Below are positions 1 through 5,134 of a stretch of 8,569 nt of DNA, one piece after another; position 1 is the first letter of the stretch, and the number at the start of each line of letters is the position of its first letter. The translations under genes and the position numbers were made by a program. This DNA is from Halobacteriovoraceae bacterium. Its GTDB lineage: Bacteria; Bdellovibrionota; Bacteriovoracia; Bacteriovoracales; Bacteriovoracaceae. The notes below the pieces were generated by a model that ran no database searches, was not told the origin of the DNA, and worked only from the letters and a program-made list of their open reading frames with translations. The stretch is from positions 1 through 8,569 of the forward strand of contig JABJPQ010000001.1 in assembly GCA_018663815.1 (NCBI GenBank), in the 5' to 3' direction.

Positions 1-701
1 ATTTTTACGGAAAATTTAGAGATGATGTTGTATATGTGGGTGACCACCAAGGAGTTGAGTGGAATAAAATCACAAGTAGTATCGACGAGGTAATTAAATT
101 AACAACAAATAACCCAAGGTACCTACATCCATTATTGAAAGGAATCTTACTCCATTACTTTATAGGATACATACATCCATTCTTTGATGGGAATGGCAGA
201 ACGGCCAGAACACTATTCTACTACAAAACAATTAAGAATAATTTAAAGTTTGTTGAATTATTATCAGTATCAGCAAACCTAAAAGAGCATGGAAAAAGAT
301 ATGAAAGATCATTTGATCAGGTAAAAAGTAACGATCTAGACATTACATACTTCATAGACTTTTGCTTGGACTCTTTAATTCATGCAGTTAATAGGGTTGA
401 GAAAAAAGTAAATTACTTAATTGATATATCTTGTTTACAAGAAAAGCATAAACTCAAAGGTAATCAAATATCTCTGTTACAAAGAATGGCCCTTCACAAG
501 TTTGTCTCAGTTTCAATTAATTCATATGCAGCTGAAATAGGAAAATCCCGAGAGATCGCTCGTAGAGAGTTAAAAATGTTGTTAACCCTTGAATTTTTAA
601 TAGAAAAAAAAGTTGGAAAAAAATTTGTTTATTATATTAATAGCCCTAAGCTCAAAGTGAGTGTCAAAAAGGAGCTTGAACTCCGAAAGACTGGCACCTA
701 A
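1..701 (+). CDS. Fic-domain protein, 5' end missing (probable protein AMP-transferase)
   Basis: The reading frame is open to the left edge (first full codon at base 3), so the GTG at 36 is internal and the N-terminal part of the protein lies outside the window; 232 residues are visible. The Fic signature HPFFDGNGRTAR is encoded at 174-209. It supplies the catalytic His and the anion-binding GNGR loop that in this family transfers AMP (sometimes another phosphate-linked group) from a nucleotide to a target hydroxyl. The preceding residues (LHPLLKG...HYFIGYI) and the start FYGKFRDDVVYVG also fit the family. About the last 75 residues (IGKSREIARRELKMLL) look like a winged helix, as in Fic proteins with a C-terminal DNA-binding-like domain. 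Whether an inhibitory (S/T)xxxE(G/N) helix exists cannot be seen. Family call strong; target unknown. Confidence 0.9.
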   Translation, partial: FYGKFRDDVVYVGDHQGVEWNKITSSIDEVIKLTTNNPRYLHPLLKGILLHYFIGYIHPFFDGNGRTARTLFYYKTIKNNLKFVELLSVSANLKEHGKRYERSFDQVKSNDLDITYFIDFCLDSLIHAVNRVEKKVNYLIDISCLQEKHKLKGNQISLLQRMALHKFVSVSINSYAAEIGKSREIARRELKMLLTLEFLIEKKVGKKFVYYINSPKLKVSVKKELELRKTGT

Positions 702-711
702 GTCACTAGGT

Positions 712-732
712 AAACCTTGGCTTCCAAGCTTT
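712..732. repeat. Imperfect hairpin just downstream of the Fic gene
   Basis: CTTGG (716-720) and CCAAG (724-728) pair around a 3-nt loop. After a C/C mismatch the stem continues with AAA (712-714) against TTT (730-732). It lies 10 bases after the Fic stop codon and has no T-run of its own, so it may be an mRNA 3'-end stabilising stem rather than a terminator. Function unknown. Confidence 0.4.
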
Positions 733-760
733 AGCTACTTCTGGCTTCGGAGTTTAGATA

Positions 761-796
761 GAAGAAGCCCATTTCTAACCCATTTCGGCTTTTTTT
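761..796 (+). terminator. Probable intrinsic terminator of the Fic gene, between convergent genes
   Basis: GAAGAAGCC (761-769) can pair with GGCTTTTTT (787-795), including two G-T wobbles, and the 3' arm merges into a run of T residues ending at 796. The 17-nt loop is long and contains part of a direct repeat, CCCATTTC at 768-775 and 779-786. It lies between the convergent Fic gene and the polyQ protein gene, and T-rich sequence (CTTCTTC on the minus strand) could let it act in both directions. The G+C core of the stem is only three pairs, so strength is uncertain. Confidence 0.5.
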
Positions 797-830
797 ATAT
801 ATATCTGATTCCTCTGATTTTAAAAGTATC

Positions 831-1358
831 TTAGTTTATTATATTTTCTAATTCATCATTAATTCTTCTTTGACTATTTCTCAAAAGAATTGATTTAATT
901 CTCTTAACTCTTTCCCCGATTGATAACTCACTTTTCTGAATCAGAACATCATTCATCTGAAGGATTTTATACGGGGGGAGATCGTACTTTTCACTAAAAT
1001 TACTATAAGAGGTAATTGAGGAGCAAATTGAAGATGGAGTCATATAATCCGAAGTATTATTGGTTAACTCAATATCCCCAGCGTAGGTTTTGTAATTAAA
1101 GCCTTTCTTCTCATAACGGACTAAGCAACCTAGAGCACCAACTCTGTGTTGAGCATAGTTCGAGGTTCCTAAACTACCGTTTCTAATGTTCTCTTTCGTA
1201 TTTTCAATAAGAATTTTTAGATTCTCTATTCTTTGATCTCTAGCTCCCTGTTCTTGTTGTTCTTGTTGTTGTTGTTGTTGTTGTTGATTGTTATTAGGGT
1301 AATAAGCGTTAGCAGAAAGCGAAGCGAGTATTATATATGATAAAAGTATTTTCTTCAT
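831..1358 (-). CDS. Exported protein of unknown function with polyglutamine tract
   Basis: I do not recognise a family. The 175-residue product starts with a clear Sec signal peptide (charged MKK, hydrophobic ILLSYIILASLS, then ANA; cleavage expected near residue 18). It is followed by an Asn/Gln-rich stretch with eight consecutive Gln (25-32) and an EQQEQ continuation. A charged, probably helical segment (about 38-62) comes next, then a region with two cysteines (78 and 112) that could form one disulfide in the periplasm or outside. The start is supported by GGAG (minus strand of 1364-1367) 5 nt upstream of ATG. It is convergent with the Fic gene and lies downstream, same strand, of another small exported protein; the 82-base gap shows no strong terminator, so cotranscription is possible. 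Real gene very likely; function unknown. Confidence 0.8.
   Translation of the reverse strand: MKKILLSYIILASLSANAYYPNNNQQQQQQQQEQQEQGARDQRIENLKILIENTKENIRNGSLGTSNYAQHRVGALGCLVRYEKKGFNYKTYAGDIELTNNTSDYMTPSSICSSITSYSNFSEKYDLPPYKILQMNDVLIQKSELSIGERVKRIKSILLRNSQRRINDELENIIN
1263..1286 (-). repeat. (CAA)8 trinucleotide tract coding for polyglutamine
   Basis: Eight perfect CAA codons on the minus strand (TTG repeated on the plus strand) encode Gln 25-32 of the exported protein at 831-1358. Further CAA codons interrupted by GAA follow. Being a 3-base unit, slippage would change the length of the tract without breaking the frame. Confidence 0.9.
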
Positions 1359-1440
1359 TCTTTCTCCAAATTGGTTAATTTCTAAGTAATTTTAGTTACT
1401 CTTATTTTCTCACAACTTAACTTCAGTTTAGGCTAGTTGT

Positions 1441-1767
1441 TTAATTAACTTTATCTTTTTTATCCTTTAAAACATTATAGGCACATGCAGTCCAATTTTC
1501 TCCAGAAACCATTTTTAAATTTGCACCTTGTTGACAGCTTCCTTGTTGTCCAGATTGTGAAAGCCTATCACACTCATCCTCTTGGTAACTGAAATCAGCA
1601 CTAACAAAGTCTACCTTACTATCTATTTCGTACTTATCTCCAAGGTAAGACTTAAGGGCTTTTAGAGCTCTTTGAGGACTAGATTTTTCCGCTCCACAAT
1701 CATAATCTCGTTTCGCAAAAGTATTAAGAGATGTAAAAATCATGAGTCCAATTAATAATGTTTTCAT
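1441..1767 (-). CDS. Small exported cysteine-containing protein of unknown function
   Basis: I do not recognise a family. An ATG at 1794 is in frame, but the start at 1767 is preferred. AAGGA (minus strand of 1775-1779) lies 7 nt before it, and the protein then begins directly with a Sec signal peptide (MKTLLIGLMIFTSLNTFA, cleavage expected before KRDYDC). The product is 108 residues. The mature part is about 90 residues with four cysteines (contexts YDCG, DECD, GSCQ, TACA), an even number that suits two disulfide bonds in an oxidising compartment. The tail is Lys/Asp-rich. It lies between the polyQ protein gene and the 3' end of hipA, all on the same strand. A dyad overlaps the upstream leader. 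Confidence is good that it is an exported gene and nil on function. Confidence 0.75.
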   Translation of the reverse strand: MKTLLIGLMIFTSLNTFAKRDYDCGAEKSSPQRALKALKSYLGDKYEIDSKVDFVSADFSYQEDECDRLSQSGQQGSCQQGANLKMVSGENWTACAYNVLKDKKDKVN

Positions 1768-1801
1768 TTTTAAGTCCTTATGAATATTGCTCACTTGAGC
1801 A
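1768..1801 (-). promoter_or_regulatory. Leader of the 4-Cys protein gene: Shine-Dalgarno, GTGAGCA box and dyad
   Basis: Reading on the minus strand, GTGAGCA (1794-1788) is followed by 8 nt, AAGGA (1779-1775), 7 nt and the ATG at 1767. The GTGAGCA box is half of a dyad, TGCTCA (1788-1793) and TGAGCA (1796-1801), separated by 2 bases. It could be an operator or a small mRNA hairpin next to the ribosome site. The lipoprotein gene at 4965 has the same GTGAGCA box at the same distance from AAGGA. The strong AAGGA decides the start choice for the downstream gene. Confidence 0.45.
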
Positions 1802-1885
1802 TAAATTAGGAGAGGTTTATAATAATAATTTTAACTTAAGGCACTCTACACAGGGGTAACGCGCCACGCAACAGCATTGTAATTA

Positions 1886-1999
1886 TTACTGTTTCAGCCA
1901 AGTTCTAAACTCGTCCTTGGCCGAATTTACATTCGTGTTAGAACCAACAAATACGGAGAGATGCGACGTTTGCGACGATCCCTCCACTTCAAAGCCTTG
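1886..1999 (-). other. In-frame 37-codon open extension after the hipA stop codon
   Basis: Directly after the hipA TAA (2002-2000) the same frame continues for 37 sense codons to a second TAA at 1888-1886. The peptide would read QGFEVEGSSQTSH... and end SAKDEFRTWLKQ. It has no ATG of its own and no ribosome site. It may be a former C-terminal extension of HipA cut off by a nonsense change, the tail of another gene brought in by recombination, or a chance open frame. The DEFRT codons fall inside the left copy of the 17-bp repeat. The stretch also has more G+C-rich words than the hipA gene body. Confidence 0.35.
1901..1917. repeat. 17-bp direct repeat, left copy (downstream of hipA)
   Basis: AGTTCTAAACTCGTCCT is identical to 3853-3869 and in the same orientation. 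The two copies bracket the whole hipBA operon. This copy also sits inside an inverted repeat, GCCAAG (1897-1902) with CTTGGC (1916-1921), and another pair, GTTCTAA (1902-1908) with TTAGAAC (1938-1944), spans it. Confidence 0.8.
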
Positions 2000-3367
2000 T
2001 TAACTAACCTGATCTAAGTTTTCCCTCATCAAATTTTTTAATAATTCTTTATTTTCATCCGTCAAAAAAGATTTCTCTATTAAGCTAAACATTTTTGGGA
2101 AAAATTTTTTATATCTTTTAATAGTTACATCGACATAACTTTCCTTCAGCCCCATATTTAAAGCCAAAGAAATCCAATCATCTTTTTTTAGTTTATTCTT
2201 CTTACCATTAATCGCCAAAGCCGTTTGTTCTATATCTTCAGGCAATAAAATTTTCGTAGAGAGTAAATCATAGCAAGGTGATAATTGATATTTCATAGTT
2301 TTTTTATTTAAAATTAAAGAGAAATTTTTTAAGTGCATATCCGCATTTCCGATCAAAAAATTATAAAAATTTAAATCAAAGAAAAGTGACAGATTGGTAA
2401 CTTTATCTTCACAATGACTCTTTATAATTTTTGAGCATTTCTCAATGGAACTTTTATATTTGTCAGCTGTTGGCTTATCCATTAATTGACAAAAATCTTC
2501 CTGATAATGCTTAGTCGATCCTTTTCTATCAAATCGTTTAATAATAAAAGCAAGTTCTCCGCTACGCAAAGGAATCAAAGCACAACCTGGAACTTCAAAG
2601 CCAGCTAACTTTGCCATTCGCATACAAAGATGTTCTATTTCAGGCATATTTGGATAATCATCACTAGGTGGCTTTAAAATAAAGCTGCCATCAAAATCCA
2701 CGATGGTAAGACGTCCTGAACTCGCCCCCTCTCCTTTAGCAATCTCTAGAGACAATTTCTTCTGAACTCCAGTGACATTTATTCTCGCATTAGTTTGTTC
2801 TTTGGCCATAGTTTCTAAATCATCCATACCAAGGTCAAGTTGAGATTGATACTTACCATCTCCAAATATTCTCTTAGCTTCAATTGGGCGAAATAATTCT
2901 GCTTTAATAGATTCGTTTTTTTTATCTTTTGGGTCTACTAAAGATTCATAACTGATTAGACATTTGTCTGTTGTATATTTAGTTTTGATTAGAGATGTTT
3001 GACCTGCATATTCTACTAAATTTTTAAACTTAGAAATCTTATCCTGTCCTTCACCTACTATATGAGTCGCTCCGATAGTGCTCTGGCACATATTCAGTAA
3101 CAAACCCATTCGATCGTTGTTTTTCAATTTCCAATTTTTAACAGCATGGCCTAGGAGCCATCCCTCAGGAATAAGCCCATCAAAAAAACCATGTAAATAA
3201 GCTTGCCGATATATTTTTACACTTTTAGGTAAAGTTAGGCTTACGCCCTCACTGTTACTCGAAGCTATATATTCGTCTGTATATTCAAAAATATAGTCGC
3301 CATCATTGGATTCACCAATGGTTCCAACAAAATTATTATGTAAATATACCTTCCCGCTTCTACTCAT
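2000..3367 (-). CDS. hipA: HipA-type serine/threonine kinase toxin
   Basis: HipA toxins are cytoplasmic kinases that phosphorylate targets such as glutamyl-tRNA synthetase, stopping growth and promoting persistence; cognate HipB neutralises them. The 455-residue product has the N-terminal HipA domain (about 5-105: HNNFVGTIGE, FFDGLIPEGW, IGATHIVG). The kinase core follows: TGVQKKLSL (199-207), the ATP-binding Lys in FILKP (K232), IKRFDR (276-281), the catalytic loop NADMHLKNFS (D343, N348, equivalent to D309/N314 of E. coli HipA) and the metal-binding YDLLS (D367). All key residues are present, so an active kinase is expected. Residues 135-170 resemble the Cys-rich knuckle of related HipA proteins, but only one Cys remains (KCLISYESL). 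GAGGAG lies 7 nt before the ATG, inside hipB, whose end overlaps this gene by 8 bases (translational coupling). The substrate here is unknown. Confidence 0.93.
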   Translation of the reverse strand: MSRSGKVYLHNNFVGTIGESNDGDYIFEYTDEYIASSNSEGVSLTLPKSVKIYRQAYLHGFFDGLIPEGWLLGHAVKNWKLKNNDRMGLLLNMCQSTIGATHIVGEGQDKISKFKNLVEYAGQTSLIKTKYTTDKCLISYESLVDPKDKKNESIKAELFRPIEAKRIFGDGKYQSQLDLGMDDLETMAKEQTNARINVTGVQKKLSLEIAKGEGASSGRLTIVDFDGSFILKPPSDDYPNMPEIEHLCMRMAKLAGFEVPGCALIPLRSGELAFIIKRFDRKGSTKHYQEDFCQLMDKPTADKYKSSIEKCSKIIKSHCEDKVTNLSLFFDLNFYNFLIGNADMHLKNFSLILNKKTMKYQLSPCYDLLSTKILLPEDIEQTALAINGKKNKLKKDDWISLALNMGLKESYVDVTIKRYKKFFPKMFSLIEKSFLTDENKELLKNLMRENLDQVS

Positions 3368-3626
3368 CTATTTTCTCCTCTTGTATCATTCGAGGAACCA
3401 TTTCAGCTCCCAAATAATCTAGAACCTGGAGAATCTTTGCAAATTGTAATTTATCGTCGCCAGTTTCTAATCGTTTAAAAAATGAAATTCCAACTCCTAC
3501 CCTTAGACTGAACTCTTCCTGTGTAAGGCCAGCCTCTTTTCTTCGCTTCCGTATAAATTGTGAAAGCTCGGATGATTGAGTCATAATTTCTTTTTCAGTA
3601 CGTCTTTTACTTACTTTCTTATCCAT
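3360..3626 (-). CDS. hipB: HipB-type XRE antitoxin and operon repressor
   Basis: This 88-residue protein has a classic XRE/Cro helix-turn-helix at about 19-74: FIRKRRKEAGLTQEEFSLRVGVGISFFKRL in outline (key parts RKRRKEAGLTQEEFS and GISFFKRLETG), then ILQVLDYLG. This is the y4mF/HipB type that binds HipA and the operon's own operators. It is the first gene of the pair, and its last codons contain the Shine-Dalgarno and start of hipA (ATGAGTAG overlap). The ATG at 3626 lacks a good Shine-Dalgarno. A second in-frame ATG at residue 15 (MTQSSEL) would leave the domain intact and is a possible alternative start. The N-terminal 14 residues are very Lys/Arg-rich. A TATAAT box and several TTAGTATC-like boxes upstream fit autorepression. 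Confidence 0.92.
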   Translation of the reverse strand: MDKKVSKRRTEKEIMTQSSELSQFIRKRRKEAGLTQEEFSLRVGVGISFFKRLETGDDKLQFAKILQVLDYLGAEMVPRMIQEEKIDE

Positions 3627-3650
3627 TTTTATTACTCATTTTAATGTTTA

Positions 3651-3764
3651 TTTTGATACTATAATTGACATTATACACACTTTAGTACCTTTTTAAATAC
3701 TAACCTTATCTATTAGTATCTAAATAGATCTAAAATAGGTTTGTGCGTGGTTTTAGTATCAAAA
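3651..3764 (-). promoter_or_regulatory. hipBA promoter with a cluster of candidate HipB operators
   Basis: A perfect TATAAT on the minus strand (3675-3670) would start transcription near 3663, giving a leader of about 37 nt; no convincing -35 box is visible. Variants of one 8-mer surround it. TTAGTATC occurs at 3713-3720 and 3753-3760, exactly 40 bp apart, and TTAGTACC at 3682-3689. The opposite orientation is AATACTAA at 3697-3704 and GATACTAT at 3655-3662. The outermost pair extends to TTTTGATACT (3651-3660) and AGTATCAAAA (3755-3764). A further inverted repeat is ATCTATT (3709-3715) with AATAGAT (3723-3729). The boxes overlap the -35 region, the spacer and the start point, as expected for an autorepressed toxin-antitoxin operon. 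Binding by HipB is inferred. Confidence 0.6.
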
Positions 3765-3852
3765 TTAAGCTAAATCCAGATTTGAATACAGTATAAACAA
3801 ATTATCAAGATGTGTGTATCCAGGGGACACCCTAAAGTGGCATAAGCGGTAG

Positions 3853-3869
3853 AGTTCTAAACTCGTCCT
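3853..3869. repeat. 17-bp direct repeat, right copy (upstream of hipB)
   Basis: This is identical and co-oriented with 1901-1917. Here the repeat begins inside a small perfect hairpin, GAGTT (3852-3856) and AACTC (3860-3864) around CTA. It is followed by CAAACTCACTTGGGC and six T residues. Together the copies delimit a segment of just under 2 kb that contains hipB, hipA and their control region. Confidence 0.8.
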
Positions 3870-3920
3870 CAAACTCACTTGGGCTTTTTTGTTTCTACAA
3901 ATTTTTTAATATTTTGAGCA

Positions 3921-3953
3921 TAAAAAAACGGGTCAATTTAATACTGACCCGTT
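3921..3953 (-). terminator. Intrinsic terminator of the lipoprotein gene
   Basis: There is a perfect 9-bp stem, AACGGGTCA (3927-3935) and TGACCCGTT (3945-3953), with a 9-nt loop. On the minus strand the stem runs straight into seven T residues (plus-strand A run 3922-3928). It lies 44 bases beyond the stop codon of the lipoprotein gene and separates that gene from the hipBA promoter region. This is the clearest terminator in the window. Confidence 0.92.
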
Positions 3954-3996
3954 CTCTATACTAGGGGGATATAAAATAGGATCCGTCACGGAAGTT

Positions 3997-4965
3997 TTAA
4001 AAGCAGTAAATATTGTTTAAGTAAATCCCTGGAACTTCAATAGAGTCATATCTATTTCGATATCTATGGTGAAACTCCACTTTGCTTGGTTTATTTGCCT
4101 CGCTCCAAAGGCCACCCATTGCCTGATTATACACATAAATATTTTCAGGTACTGAGCCATGAAGTGCGTAGCGAATACTATAAAAAAGAAGACCACTGTA
4201 TCCTGAATCAGTGCAGATTTTACGTGCACCATTTTCTGCAACACTCAAGAAGTTTATTTTAGCATCAACATAAACTTCAGTATCCTTATTATTTTGACTC
4301 CACATCTGATCGGGGGAAGCAACTAAAAAGTAAGCACTTTGAGAATACAAGTTTGTTGTAGGAGTAATTTGTGTTGCTAGTTGATTTTCAAAAATGGAAT
4401 GAAAGAATTCATCTTTAATTATTTCTCCACTTTTATAATGTGAGCTTGTTGTCCCATAGCAAGTTAAGGAATTTAAGTAAGAGGATTCAGACTTTACTCG
4501 GTAATGTGTGCTTAAAACAACATTATAATCAAACATGCTACCTAACATTGTATTTTCCACCAAATTACCGTGAAGCACTGGAACTATAGTTGTTTTAAAA
4601 ATATCAGGGTCATCAGGTGAGTCATGGCGGGCATAAATATTAGATGTCCTCCTACTAGTGGGTGTATTAATTAATTCAAATTGAGTTTTGTTTAAATCAT
4701 AAAACCCCATAATAGAACATAGCTTGCTAGCTTTATCGTTTGAATCAACTTCAAATCTTACTCCATCAAAACTGAGGGGCTGATCAGACTCGAAAACCAC
4801 AGAATCATCTATTTCTTTATATGTAATCGAAATATTACTTGATTCAAATAGCCCTGCGACTTCATCCAGCTGGATTTGTCCAGTCGTTAAGATATTAAAC
4901 ATATCTGGTTTGTTACAGCCAACTAGGCTTAGTAAAATTGTTCCTGTAATTAATAATTTTTTCAT
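3997..4965 (-). CDS. Lipoprotein of unknown function with an apparent internal domain duplication
   Basis: The 322-residue product begins with a lipoprotein signal (MKKLLITGTILLSLVGC), so Cys17 should be lipidated and the protein anchored in a membrane, probably the outer membrane. I recognise no named family. Two regions resemble each other. Residues about 68-170 contain VRFEVDSNDKASKLCSIMGF and end YLNSLTCYG. Residues about 236-322 contain INFLSVAENGARKICTDSGY and end IYLNNIYCF. Each has an A..(K/R)(L/I)C...G(F/Y) motif and a terminal YLN..(T/Y)C motif, giving a Cys pair per half (83/169 and 251/321) that could be a disulfide. The mostly beta-like sequence suggests an extracellular or periplasmic binding role, which is inference only. 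AAGGA lies 8 nt before the ATG. It has its own terminator and appears monocistronic. Confidence 0.8.
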   Translation of the reverse strand: MKKLLITGTILLSLVGCNKPDMFNILTTGQIQLDEVAGLFESSNISITYKEIDDSVVFESDQPLSFDGVRFEVDSNDKASKLCSIMGFYDLNKTQFELINTPTSRRTSNIYARHDSPDDPDIFKTTIVPVLHGNLVENTMLGSMFDYNVVLSTHYRVKSESSYLNSLTCYGTTSSHYKSGEIIKDEFFHSIFENQLATQITPTTNLYSQSAYFLVASPDQMWSQNNKDTEVYVDAKINFLSVAENGARKICTDSGYSGLLFYSIRYALHGSVPENIYVYNQAMGGLWSEANKPSKVEFHHRYRNRYDSIEVPGIYLNNIYCF

Positions 4966-4993
4966 AAACTTAATCCTTTTTTTGAATGCTCAC
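4966..4993 (-). promoter_or_regulatory. Leader of the lipoprotein gene: Shine-Dalgarno and GTGAGCA box
   Basis: On the minus strand GTGAGCA (4993-4987) is followed by 8 nt, AAGGA (4978-4974), 8 nt and the ATG at 4965. This arrangement matches the leader of the 4-Cys protein gene at 1767 to the base in box-to-Shine-Dalgarno spacing. A small inverted repeat, TTGAA (4982-4986) and TTCAA (4997-5001), overlaps the box. Confidence 0.45.
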
Positions 4994-4999
4994 ACCTTC

Positions 5000-5061
5000 A
5001 AGCGCCGCGTTATTTAATATATAAAACATTTAACACGGCATTGCGCTTAGCGCTATGCGCG
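5000..5061. repeat. GC-rich extragenic palindromic element
   Basis: GCCGCGTTA (5004-5012) pairs with TAACACGGC (5031-5039) with one mismatch. An outer stem, AAGC (5000-5003) with GCTT (5045-5048), closes it with a bulge, around an AT-only loop region. Immediately next to it comes a cluster of GCGC words (GCGCTTAGCGCTATGCGCGG, 5043-5062) with the palindrome TAGCGCTA. The element is far more G+C-rich than its surroundings and lacks the T-run needed for an intrinsic terminator on either strand. It lies between the exported 549-residue protein gene and the lipoprotein gene. Confidence 0.55.
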
Positions 5062-5134
5062 GAGCTCTTTATGTGTTTACTGGTAGAAAACAGGGAAAAG
5101 TTACAGTGAAAGTAAGTTTATAAGGGGCTATGGC

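Larger units (their letters stand above)
3627..3996. other. 370-base intergenic region between hipB and the lipoprotein gene
   Basis: It holds, from hipB outward, the promoter and operator cluster (to about 3764), about 90 bases of AT-rich sequence in which I see nothing, the right copy of the 17-bp repeat (3853-3869), a T-run after GGGC (3881-3890), and the lipoprotein gene's terminator (3921-3953). No credible coding sequence was found in it. The piece around the repeat reads SPSEFEDEFRTLPLMPL on the minus strand between stops, without a start codon. Confidence 0.6.

Noticed and set aside
36..38. GTG at 36 as the start of the Fic protein
   Set aside because: The frame is open to the window edge and the upstream codons (FYGKFRDDVVY) continue the family pattern, so the gene is truncated by the window.
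1386..1401. AGTAA/TTACT hairpin between the two small exported-protein genes as a terminator
   Set aside because: The stem is five AT-rich pairs and no T-run follows on the minus strand.
1901..1944. Integron attC-like inverted repeat (GTTCTAA with TTAGAAC)
   Set aside because: The core does not fit the GTTRRRY/RYYYAAC rule, there is no integrase, and the other intergenic regions do not share the structure.
3831..3890. tRNA-like appearance of AAGTGGCATAAGCGGTAGAG with a TTCTAAA loop and a T-run downstream
   Set aside because: No acceptor stem closes, the anticodon-like stem has mismatches, and there is no T-arm; at most a decayed remnant.
4017..4244. 75-codon minus-strand open frame inside the lipoprotein gene
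   Set aside because: Lies in another frame of a gene with a clear lipoprotein signal, ribosome site and terminator.
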